This document shows positions 37,398 through 46,994 of a DNA stretch of 64,000 bases, one piece after another (position 1 is the stretch's first letter; each line of letters begins with the position of its first letter). A program made the position numbers and the translations under genes. The notes below the pieces were generated by a model. That model was given only the letters and a program-made list of their open reading frames with translations. It did no database searches and had not been told where the DNA came from. The stretch comes from Solea solea (taxonomy: Eukaryota; Chordata; Actinopteri; Pleuronectiformes; Soleidae). The stretch spans positions 10,951,738-11,015,737 of the forward strand of contig NC_081137.1 of the NCBI RefSeq assembly GCF_958295425.1, given 5' to 3'.

Positions 37398-39400
37398 TTA
37401 TTTTTGCAATTCACAGTGTTGGATGTTCTGAGTGTGTGTAACAGTATTGTATTTATATAACACTTTTTTAGTCTTGATGACCACTCAAAGCTGCTTTACA
37501 CTACAGTTTTGCCATTCACCCATTCACACTCATTCACTCACATTTTAATACAGCCTATGTGCAGTGCATTTTCTATTGCTCATCTTTCTAGGCAATTTAC
37601 ACGCTGCCTGCACAGCCGCCAGGAACAACGTGGGGATAAGTGTCTTGCCCAAAGACACATCTGCATGTGGACAAGCGGAGCCAGGAATCAAACCGACAAT
37701 GTTCCAGCTTAAAGACAGTGCCTACCACTGAGCTACTGTCGCACCGTGTGTGTAACTGAACTTGAAACTGAGGACAATCACACTCATCAGTATTTGCTCT
37801 GTTACAGTGTGTTAAAGAGACATTTCACTGGGGCTCAAGTGAAGAAAAGGGCACCAACTCATAATCACTAACCAAAAAATGACAGTGCAAGTAATCTTTC
37901 ATTTACTTACAAATTTATTTCTTCAATAACCGTACACTTCTAAAGTTTTTGTTTTGTTAAATGACTGCAATTACGACTCAAATGGCATTTTAGCCATCAT
38001 CACACACTTTTAATTGAAAATTGACCCTAAGAATGACTTAAAATTATGACTTTATTGGGAAATCACATTTTTATCTCTTGTTGTTTTAAAGTCTATTTTA
38101 ATTTTAATGTTTATTTTAATGTTTTGCCCTTATCATCATTAATGTAATTTGAATGTCTTGCTTTTATTCTGTGAAATGTCTTAATATATTTCTATGCTTT
38201 TGCAAAGCCCTGTGTATGAATAGTGCTATACAAATAAACTTGCCTTGCCCCGCCTGAAAAAAAATATTCAAATGTTTAATTTTTTGTAATCCACAGTATT
38301 GGACGTCATGCGTGTGTGTGTGTGTGTCATATTTGAACTTGAAGCTGAAGACAATCGCTATCATCAGCATTTGCTCTGTTACAGTGTGTGAGATGACAAC
38401 ACTCCAGTGGCATGCACTGACATTTCTGGAGGTTGGGGCTCAAGTGAAAAAAGGGCAAAGACTCATAATCATTAACTAAAAACAAAATTGCAATGCCAAA
38501 TTGTGTGTTTACTTACAAATGTATTTATTCATTTCAAACGCCAACATACAATCTTGCAGTTGTTTAACAGAACTACTCAACTACTCAAACAAAAATATTA
38601 CACACTTTTGATTATTAATTTATTTAATCATATGGAACACATAAAATAAAACACAAAATATGGAAAATTCAAAATAAAAATGAATAAAAATGTCTTTCAA
38701 ATGTGGTTCTTACATGGTCAGATGGCAAAAAGGTCACCACCTGGTATCTATATGTGCACATTCATTCAATAGCCATGTTCTTCTTATATGACCTTGTTAT
38801 TATTGTTGGAATATTTATTTTTTGTAATGCACCGTGTTGGACGTCCTGTGTGTGTTATTGTGTGTGTGTGTGTTTATGTGTGTCACATTTGAACTTGAGA
38901 CTAAGGACAGTCACTATAATCAGTATTTGTTGTGGTAGAGAAGTGTGTGAGAGAGACAACACTTCAGTGGCGTGGACAGACATTTTAGGGGGCTGGAGCT
39001 CAAGTTTGAAGAAATTATAACTGAAATTAAATATTTGCCATTATTCCACACTTTTATTTGAGAATTGATCCTATGGACAACTTGAAATAAAAAAATACAA
39101 AGCAGAAATGAATAAAACAGTCTTTCAAAAGTGGCCCTTACATAGCCAGATATGGCAAAAGGGCAGGAGCTTGAGCACAACCTGGAATCAATGGTCATCT
39201 TATTCTTATGACCTTGTTATTATTGTTAGAATATTTATTTTTTGTGCAATTCACAGCGTTGGACGTCCTGCGTGTGTTGCGCGTGTGTGTTATAGTGTGT
39301 GTCACATTTGAACTTGAGACTGAGGACAATCGCGATCATCAGCATTTGCCGTGTTACAGTGGGAGAGACGACAACACAGCACAGCACAGCACCAACAGTG
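37398..39400. repeat. Diverged tandem array, about four copies
   Basis: A unit beginning near GTTGGACGTCCTG, then a GT-rich stretch, then ACTTGAGACTGAGGACAAT, then CATCAGTATTTGCTCTGTTACAG and GGGCTCAAGTG, recurs in direct orientation. Copies start near 37415 (split by a SINE, continuing at 37757), 38295, 38830 and 39257. Shared flanking blocks (TTGTTATTATTG before, a block near TGTCTTTCAAA after) show that the unit is larger than the GT-rich core, roughly 430-530 nt. The last copy ends about 240 nt from exon 3. Confidence 0.75.
37443..37745 (-). mobile_element. tRNA-derived SINE inserted in the tandem array, with target-site duplication
   Basis: Read on the minus strand, it starts with a tRNA-like head carrying an A-box-like TAGCTCAGTGGT and a B-box-like GGTTTGATTCC, and ends in AGTGTTATATAAATACAATACT. 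It is flanked on both sides by the 11-nt direct repeat GTGTGTGTAAC (37432-37442 and 37746-37756), and removing it rejoins one copy of the intron-3 array. About 303 nt; a degenerate but near full-length copy. Confidence 0.8.
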
Positions 39401-39636
39401 TGGTGGTGCAGGCAGCAGTCACAAAGTCAATGTCAAATTGCATTCGGTCGCAGCTTTTTACAGCAGCGAGCATTTAAGCTTATCTGGCTTGCTGTGAAAC
39501 CACACACACACACACACACACAGTGGATTAATACTCAACACGGACTAAGTGAGCGACATGGTGACATGGTGACATGCAGTGGGAAGGAGAAGAAGTAGGA
39601 AACAAAAGCCATAGATTGTTTGTTTGTTTTTTTTAC

Positions 39637-39718
39637 CTTGAACGTTTTGTCGTGGGGTCTCTCATCACCATACATTCTCTTATTTCTCCGAATTTACTAA
39701 AATAGTCTCTAAGGCTGT
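39637..39718 (-). CDS. msi2: msi2 coding exon 3 (RRM1 core)
   Basis: This 82-nt exon lies between a CTCTCTCCACAG acceptor and a GTAAAA donor at 39636. It completes Asp and encodes [20 protein letters not shown], then DPTTKRS and two bases of Arg. This is the first helix and second strand of RRM1 and matches vertebrate MSI2 essentially residue for residue. The acceptor is followed by a second ACAG, but using that one would break the frame. Confidence 0.95.
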
Positions 39719-40100
39719 CTGTGGAGAGAGAAGACAACAAACATGTCGGGTCATTTTTACACAAACATACGGACACATGGCTGTTGTCACAAAAATAAAA
39801 ACACCCCCGCGATGCGCATAGGGGTCGAATAGAGGACTTGAGAGCAAAAATAACATGCGCACACACACACTCTCTCTCTCTCTCACACACACACACAGTA
39901 TAGTCACATATCCCATACACTGACTGACTCCGCTACAGTGACATACACGGCAGCAGCAGCAGCAGCTCCACCACCGAGCTCCCCTCTCTCTCTCTCCCTC
40001 TCGCTCTCTCTCACTCACACACACACACACACACCGAACCACAGTCACGCAAAAACAAGGAAAACGCAGGACACGGTGTCAAAGAGGAGAACACGCTCAC
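39719..40100 (-). other. msi2 intron 2 with CA/TC microsatellites
   Basis: This is a short intron (382 nt) dense in simple repeats: CA and TC runs at 39858-39898, a CAG run at 39950-39966, TC at 39982-40010 and CA at 40017-40034. No coding content beyond the flanking exons is seen. Confidence 0.6.
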
Positions 40101-40141
40101 CTGGTGAGGTCTGCCAGCTGAGGCCACCGATAAACATTTTA
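40101..40141 (-). CDS. msi2: msi2 coding exon 2 (RNP2 of RRM1)
   Basis: This 41-nt exon follows a TCCTACAG acceptor and ends at a GTGAGC donor (40100-40099). It completes the Gly codon of exon 1 and encodes KMFIGGLSWQTSP plus one base. MFIGGL is the RNP2 strand of RRM1, and the Phe and Trp are RNA-contacting or core residues in the family. Intron 1 is 453 nt and intron 2 is 382 nt. The exon is also used as the 3' part of a longer alternative first exon. Confidence 0.94.
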
Positions 40142-40191
40142 CTGTAGGAGGAAAACACAAGTGAAGTGAGTCCAGATGTCAGTTCGGCCAT
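40101..40191 (-). CDS. msi2: msi2 alternative first exon (short-leader isoform)
   Basis: Reading upstream of exon 2 without using its acceptor, the frame stays open to an ATG at 40191-40189 in a strong Kozak context (A at -3, G at +4). It encodes MAELTSGLTSLVFSSYSKM and then continues as exon 2 (FIGGLSWQTSP). The mammalian MSI2 short isoform starts MADLTSVLTSVMFSPSSKM as I recall it, which aligns without gaps. In this reading the ACAG acceptor of exon 2 becomes coding sequence (Tyr-Ser). Both forms leave the same phase at the exon 2 donor (91 and 103 coding nt). The transcript would need its own start site inside canonical intron 1 (40192-40594). Confidence 0.8.
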
Positions 40192-40594
40192 TTTGACGAC
40201 TAACTACTTCTAAAAAGCGACCTTTAAAAGGATAGAGGAAGACTATATGGAAAACAACATTCGCGCTCAGTAATTATGGAGATAAAAAAGAAAGAGAGGG
40301 AGAGAGGGAGGGAGAGAGGTGGGGGTGGAGGAGGTGGAGGAGGAGGCGAGTCTCGCTACAAGAAAGCGGAGCTCTTTAAAAAAAAAAACTGCATGTAGAA
40401 ACAAAACCCGTGCGGCGTTTAAGTACGTACTGAAGGAGAGAGAGAGAAAGAGGGGACAAACACAGCGCGACTGACACGGTCAAGTCCTCTCTCTCCCTCG
40501 CTCTCTCTCGCTCTCGCTGTTAAGGTGTTGTAACATTGGAAGAAGGAAGGGGAAAAGACGTACCTAAAGCATTCAAATGTGAAAAATGTCTTAC
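40142..40594 (-). other. msi2 intron 1, holding the alternative first exon and its presumed promoter
   Basis: The intron is 453 nt. It carries the upstream part of the alternative first exon (40142-40191), a TTTAAA-containing block CCTTTAAAAGG at 40221-40231, and several GA/TC tracts (40285-40345, 40435-40460, 40485-40520). No other gene is visible. Confidence 0.6.
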
Positions 40595-40656
40595 CCCGGG
40601 TCATGTTGTGAGTCGTTTAGGCTTCCGGATGTGGCTTGACTCCCGTCTCCTTCCAT
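40595..40656 (-). CDS. msi2: msi2 coding exon 1 (canonical start)
   Basis: The minus strand reads ATG at 40656-40654 and encodes MEGDGSQATSGSLNDSQHDP plus the first two bases of a Gly codon, then a GTAAG donor at 40594. This is the flexible N-terminal leader of the long musashi-2 isoform, similar to the mammalian leader that also ends NDSQHDPGKM. The start context is good (G at -3, G at +4). The exon is 62 nt, phase 2. The 5' UTR runs to higher coordinates, towards a CCAAT/CRE/GC-box promoter near 40,880-40,950. Confidence 0.93.
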
Positions 40657-40877
40657 ATCTATTCCAAAAAGTCTAGGCTGGGACTACAGTAACAGTGACA
40701 GACACACACAGATACGGCAGGAGATATGCAAAGCCCCGCTATGAGAATATTACTGAGCCGGGAATGAAAGCGTCACACGTGGGATCAGTTCAGCCCCCTG
40801 CTCCCTCCCTCCTTCCCTCCTCCCTCCGTTCCTCCCTCTCTCTCTCTCTCAGCACGCTTGCTCTACCTTGGCCCACA

Positions 40878-40950
40878 GGGGGCGGAGCCTACCGCTGTCA
40901 CCTAACCAATCCAATTGACGTCAACTCGGCCAATCTGCAAACCCAATCCC
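40878..40950 (-). promoter_or_regulatory. Likely msi2 proximal promoter (CRE, CCAAT cluster, GC box)
   Basis: Upstream of the canonical start are a perfect CRE palindrome TGACGTCA at 40916-40923, four CCAAT motifs (40906-40910, 40911-40915, 40930-40934, 40943-40947, all read on the plus strand), and a GC box GGGGGCGGA at 40878-40886. No clear TATA box is seen. The cluster is 220-290 nt from the exon 1 ATG, with a pyrimidine tract (GA-rich on the transcript strand) between. Transcription-start positions are inferred, not seen. Confidence 0.55.
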
Positions 40951-41170
40951 CCCATTTGTCATTTAATTAGTCAATAAGCCACTAGAGGTGAAAGTGGCTT
41001 ATTTGCTCTTCTAAATCGTTGGACACACAATACGTAGGCAAGTTAAAAATAGAAAACTATAGAAAACAGCCCAGTAAATATTAATAAGTAGTTAGTTTAG
41101 TTAGGGTTTTATTTTGTTATACACTCAATAAGCAGTGCAAATGGGGCAGCTCCCTACAGTGGGCACATTA

Positions 41171-41246
41171 GTATTAGTATTATCATTATTATTATTATTA
41201 TTATTATTATTGTTATTATTATTATTATTATCATTATTATTATTTC
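41171..41246 (+). repeat. (TTA)n microsatellite
   Basis: A run of ATT/TTA units with a few GTT and CAT interruptions. Confidence 0.9.
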
Positions 41247-41303
41247 ATGGACATGCATTGATTGACTCCCAGATGGCTAAATGTTTCAAATTGTATATGT
41301 GAA

Positions 41304-41412
<109 letters not shown>

Positions 41413-42529
41413 TTGTATGTGGCCCATGGGCCTTTGCCACTTTTTGTCAAATGATTTATTCACACACCACTAATATTTTTCAGCCCTGTATCCCGTCGAT
41501 GTGAGCTCTCACATCAATTTCACTGAGAAACATTGGGGCTCTTTATTTTGTCAGATCGAGGTCACAATTTAAGCTTTTGTTTCCAGCTGGTACACAAGTA
41601 AGCAATCAGAACACAGATTGTTGATGATGTGACATTAAAAATATAAAAAAAATTTAAAAAAAATAGACAAGCCATTGCACAGTTGGGACTTGTTTTCTAA
41701 AGTCTGACATCACATCTGATCACTTGTGACAAGGATAGCAGTGTGTGATGGGGCAAGGCTTGGACCACATCATACCTGCTTGCAGGTCTAAAAAATATTA
41801 TAGGTCATCAAGTGAGGTGACAGAGGGGGCTTTGTAAAATTGTCAGGGTGCAACATATTTCATGAAATAAATTAATTTAACCAAAGAATAGCATCAGAAA
41901 GGTAAAATAGTAATAGAGTACTGTTTTAAAATTAAAAACATTAATTGGAGTAAGCGCAGCACAGCACAACATATTTATGAATGACTTTCAGTCAAAGGCA
42001 GCAGGGGGAGTTTCAAACAGCTGTTTGTGATTCCCATCTTTCCTCTCTCCTTCACTCCATTTTTCAGTGCAACAGTGTGGTCAATTCTTTGTGTGTATTT
42101 CCCATCAAATAATGCTCTCAATAGTTTTCTATAGATGTGTAAAACGTAGACAGAGGGGGCAGCAAACACAGCTGAAGGGGCCAAACCAAACCCTGTCCCA
42201 TGTCCTACTGCTGCCTGTCTCAGCAGCAGTGTTACTGACAGGCAAATAACAACATTCAGTAGAGTCTACATGATAAAATATCACAATATAAACCAGAAAA
42301 TTGTTAGGATTTAGTGATCAAATAATGACAACCAGATATATGTGAATAAAAGTTATTCAGTTTATAAAAGAGCTTCTAGTAAGACCCAATTTTCCCCCAT
42401 GGCTCACAAATATGGCTCACATTTAAAGAAGCAATTTTATTCAAATAAACATTGCAGGTGATGTACAGGGAAAAGGAAAATAGATACTAGGCTACCTGTG
42501 TAAGAAAACACTTACCGTGTCTTGGTAAT

Positions 42530-42745
42530 AACAAGGCTGCAATTAAAAATCGATTACTAATCAATGACAAAATGTATTGCCGTTAATTTACCAGTTCAAA
42601 AATCAAGGTCTCAGATTTTTTTTTAGCTTCCTTCTTTGCTCAATATAACAAATACACCATAAAATGAGGCTTTTTTCAATATTTCTCACATTTTATGGAC
42701 CAAACAACTAGTTAATCAAGAAAATAAGCCACAAGTTAGTTGATA
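42530..42745. mobile_element. Degenerate hAT-like MITE
   Basis: It starts AAGGCTGCAATTAAAAATCG, with internal TTTTATGGACCAAACAACTAG and AAGTTAGTTGATAATGATAA at the right. This is the same family layout as 36573-36835, but more diverged. Confidence 0.5.
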
Positions 42746-44453
42746 ATGATAAAAAAAAATACACACGCACAATAAATGAAAGGTGTATTCCCAGAAACAC
42801 TGTACGTTTTTGTAGTTTAAAGAACATATTTTTATAGATAGTTTTGTAGATTCATTAAATAATCTAATGAACACTTTTAGCTTCAAATGTCCATATAATG
42901 CTAACCTGTATTCAACTGAAATAAAAGACGCGACAACGATGATGGACAAACACAGCTCCGATTACACAGAGAGTCAGGTTTTTAAAACATACAACAAGGC
43001 GCCGAGTCGACCAAAAGGTCCATGAGAGGTTTGACCTTTAAATGCTATAGTCGTTATGATAGTCAACCAAGAATGTTCCTGTGGGGATCAATATGGTATC
43101 CATACATATAGAGGGGTAATTATGGATTACTTCATTTAGATGACCTATAATGAGCTGCCAGCTCTGCCCTCTGTGCGGTGCACAATTTGTGGCAATAATC
43201 TGGCCTCGCCCCCTCGTGACCCCAGGGAGTAAAAAACGAGTAAGAAATGAATTAGAATGCACAATATGCAGAGGGAAAATGTGTTTGCATGTTGCATCAA
43301 AAGTCTACAGAAATAACATGTGTAAATGTTGTGAACAATATCAGTGTTTCTCCCACATTCATTCAACGCAGCTGCTAAAATTTCACACCACCATTAATAT
43401 CAATGTGCCAAGAGTTATTATCACTCATAACTTGCACAAGTGGGCACCAAAAGCTGTAAATTAAGAAAGTATAAAATTAGAAATGTGCAATGATCATGAA
43501 GGCATTTAATTCAAAACTATTTTAACTTGAAGGAATATGGGCCACACTGTTGTGGTGGTCACTGGCCCAAAACAGGTTCTGAAAAAAATGGAATATTGAA
43601 AAATGCTGTCATTTTATCTTAGCTCATAAGATTTGAACCTTGTTTTTCTTTTAAACGCATTCAGGCAAATACTGTACATGAACAAATATTGAATAAAGTG
43701 CATGTGTATGTGTATATTCAAATATTCAGCAAGGCAAAAGTTAAAAGTTGCCAGAAAATTAGTATAAGTCAAATCTTATGTCTGTCTGTGCCGACTGTTC
43801 ATGGCTCCACCACAGGGAATGTGTCATCTGTCCAAGTAGCATGTTTTTGGAACATTTTGAAATAAAAATTCCCTAATAACACATTTGACAGTTTAACAAG
43901 TGAAAGATTGTTATGAGGTGGGAGACACTGGAGCTGTCTGTATCCCTGAAACAAAGGTATAGAAGCAATCGGCGGCAATTCTTTTGTAGCACAGCAGTGT
44001 CAAAGAAAATGGAAATATGACACCTTGTGTGAAAGATTATTATTTCTTCCACCTCCTTTGCGTTCGTATTGTTCTGTCTCATGCCATTCGGTGCGACGCT
44101 TATGATTACATTACCGTTACATTTTCTCTAAGTTGTCAACTGTGTGGCCTACGATATATATAAATATACGTAAAATGTGAATGTGAGGAAATCACATCCT
44201 TCCAGGGCAGCTGCAGGGAGAGAGACGTGAGTGAGGTTATAAAGTGATGTGGAATATGAGCTGAGAGAAACAACTGTTTATAAAAGGCCATCACAAGCTG
44301 TGCAAGAAAAACACATCAAGTGCATTTTCTGTCTTATGCTCATATAAAATGAAGGTATATAGGTTTCACAGTGTGGCCTGTGTTTTTGATGGCCTGTCTA
44401 TTCTCTGTTGTTATCAAATCAAACACGACAGCAGGAGATGTGATGATTTATGG

Positions 44454-44775
44454 CTGTGGTCAGCAACTGGCGGCTCATGGGCCAAAACTGACCCGCCAGC
44501 ATTAGTGTCCGGCACGATAGAATTCAAAAATCAGAAAAATTAAATCAAATTTCAAATTGTTTGCATTTGAGTTTAAATACACAAGTAACATTCTGTGGCA
44601 AATTCAAGTTACATCTCTTAAATGTGCCACTTTTGTACAATAATGAACAATGTTTAGATTAAAAGGAAAAAGGTCAGTAGAAAAAAAGACAGGTTTTGAA
44701 CAATGAAGACATCCCAGTAATCAATTGAAGAGAAAAACATTGGCTCAAGACCCACATTTAATCGCCGACCCCTGA
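44454..44775. mobile_element. hAT-like MITE ('gtggtcagcaactgg ... cgccgacccctg')
   Basis: The left terminus CTGTGGTCAGCAACTGGCGG and the right terminus CGCCGACCCCTG (reverse complement CAGGGGTCGGCG) form imperfect terminal inverted repeats of the CAGGGGTCGGCAA type known from vertebrate hAT elements. It is about 320 nt, AT-rich and non-coding. Confidence 0.6.
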
Positions 44776-45190
44776 CTTCTCATCGACAGGTTGTGAGCCA
44801 GATTTGAACCTAAAACAGCCTGATGCAAAACCATACGCATTCACACGCCATATAAAAAGATTTGTTCGTCAAAATGCACCTCCGTTTTTGTTCAGCAAAA
44901 ACCTTCAAGTATTTATGGCATAAGAGTTGTATAGGATTCGGGTCTCTAAGTCTCTTTTACACTGATTGAGGGAGAAACATGTATAGATTTTTAAATTGAG
45001 CGGTGCTCTCCTTTAATCAGAGCCGCCACTACTGCCTGATGAAAGTGCCTTAAATGTTTATCCCCCTTTAAGCAACTTTAGGTGCTCTGACAGCTATGCT
45101 TTTGGAGCAGCTGAGCAGAAAGTGCAAAGGGAGAAGGGCCGAAAAAAATGAAAAAATGTTCATATATATGTATGTATTTATATGTATATA

Positions 45191-45222
<32 letters not shown>

Positions 45223-46952
45223 AATATATTTATGAATAGGAAGAAAATTCATAGCACAACAACTCAGTTTGGTGGCATTTATAAAGGCGACAGCTGTGAG
45301 ACATTTTGATGAATGAGTGGATGAAGAATTTTCAAGGGAAAAGACAAATTTTACGTCCTACGTGTTTTAAACTCGCCTTTTTTCATTCATAATTCACTAT
45401 TTACTCTAAGGTGAAAAGAAAATGCAAAGAGTCAGTCAGCGCTGAAAGATGAACGGCTTCTCAACCGAGAGGAAACTCAGCATGCAAGAGGCAGAGGGTG
45501 GGGAAAAAAAAACCAAGAAAAGCTTGTAACTAAGCGAACCTTCGCGTGACGACTGGTGGATTTGGGGATCGAGAGAGAGCGAGAAGTAAAAATTGATAGT
45601 GTGTGAAAGAGCTGAGGAGAAAAAGGAAAGTGAGAGAAGCAACAGATTCACTGACAGCGCTATGAGATGCCGCTTTGAGAAGAGGCATCCTGTTTCCTGT
45701 TGCAGTAATTATTTTACAGACTCAGAATCTTCACTTGACCTTGGAGAAATTGTTCTTGGATCACATAAAACCTCATTTGTTATTCATCACATATTTGGCG
45801 ACATCACTCCTTCAATGCGATACCTTGTACACGTTTTACATGATGTCGTAATGTTTTCAGCATGCACTTCCACGCGACAGAATCCAATACATATTAATCC
45901 AACACTAAAAGACAGCTCGGACTAAATACCATCCATCACTACATGAATTTGTCATGGACATTAGTCAGGCACTCTTGAGATGTTTGAGATGTTGCTATTT
46001 CTAATCCATCAGATTTTGTAAATGATTTCTCATTGATCACCGTGGTTTTGAATGATCTCTGCTTTCCTCAGGAGGGGCCATTATACAGTGAAATTCAGAA
46101 TCAGGGAGAAAGCTGTGCAGAAAGAAGGCTGTAAGATGTGAACAAATTGTCTCCCCCTAGTGTCCCCCCTCCCCCCTCATCTTTGCTCAGTTAAAGAACC
46201 TCTTAGACTGCAGGGAGGGGGCCGGATTGAAACATGCATAATTGACAGTCCTATTTCAGGAATTAGCCTGTCTACCTGCTCTGTCATCTTGCCTGCAAAG
46301 TCTTAACATACTATAAAAGTCCATTTCTGCCATATATAGTCTGAGTATTGACCAAAACTGATTTTTAATTAATAATGTTTAGCTAATATTGCTGTTGATT
46401 ATGATATTTGAGGTTCACTGGAAACTTACACATTCGTTACCACACAGATCTGAAGACGGATCAGTGGGGTGGATGTTCTGGCGATGAGAGATTCCTCTCC
46501 CTCCATTATGATCTCACACATCACACATGACTCAATTAAGCTGTGTCAGAGGTCATGCAGTAGAATTTCAAGTCGAGAGGTGACTGTGCTATTCATTATT
46601 TAAAAAGGAAACATAACACTCCTCTGTAATAGAGAATTATGGCTGAAAAAAACATCCAAAATGACAGCCTCAAATGCCCAAGATCAACTCGAGGTCGAAA
46701 AGCCCAAAACATACTCCTAAAACTAATGAGATTTTAATCAATTGCATTCATTTCTGTTTTATCAGTGTAAATCCAAGAAGATGTATCTGCATTTGTGACC
46801 TCGCTGACCCACAGTTTCCTGTGGCGGCTTTTTAGACCAATCAGACTCCAACTCAAATGGATGATGACGACATCATTTACCTGCTCCATTGGGCTGAGAG
46901 ATAAGCTCATGCCCCCGCTGCTCCTTGGAATTTTCCGGCTGATGTTTGTACG

Positions 46953-46994
<42 letters not shown>

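Larger units (their letters stand above)
36984..39636 (-). other. msi2 intron 3, largely a diverged tandem repeat
   Basis: The intron is 2,653 nt. Most of it is built from at least four diverged direct copies of one unit, described separately, one of them split by a SINE. The rest is AT-rich and shows no gene. Confidence 0.7.
1..40656 (-). other. msi2: msi2 gene span (5' part; RRM1 exons 1-5)
   Basis: This is the musashi-2 gene, an RNA-binding protein that binds UAG-containing 3' UTR motifs and regulates translation in stem and neural progenitor cells (family knowledge). Five coding exons are visible on the minus strand and join in phase: an N-terminal leader ending HDPG, RRM1 with RNP2 (MFIGGL) in exon 2 and RNP1 (RGFGFVTF) split over exons 3 and 4, then the linker IDPKVAFPRRAQPK in exon 5. 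RSDYFSK-type residues ([20 protein letters not shown]) match MSI2 rather than MSI1, which has LREYFGQFGEVKE there. RRM2, starting MVTRTKKIF in the family, was not found from 1 to 21,762 and must lie left of the window. Very long introns are usual for this gene. Whether this is the teleost msi2a or msi2b copy is unresolved. Confidence 0.93.

Noticed and set aside
39633..39920. 95-codon frame extending through msi2 exon 3
   Set aside because: Only 39637-39718 is exon; the rest is intron 2 microsatellite translated in frame.
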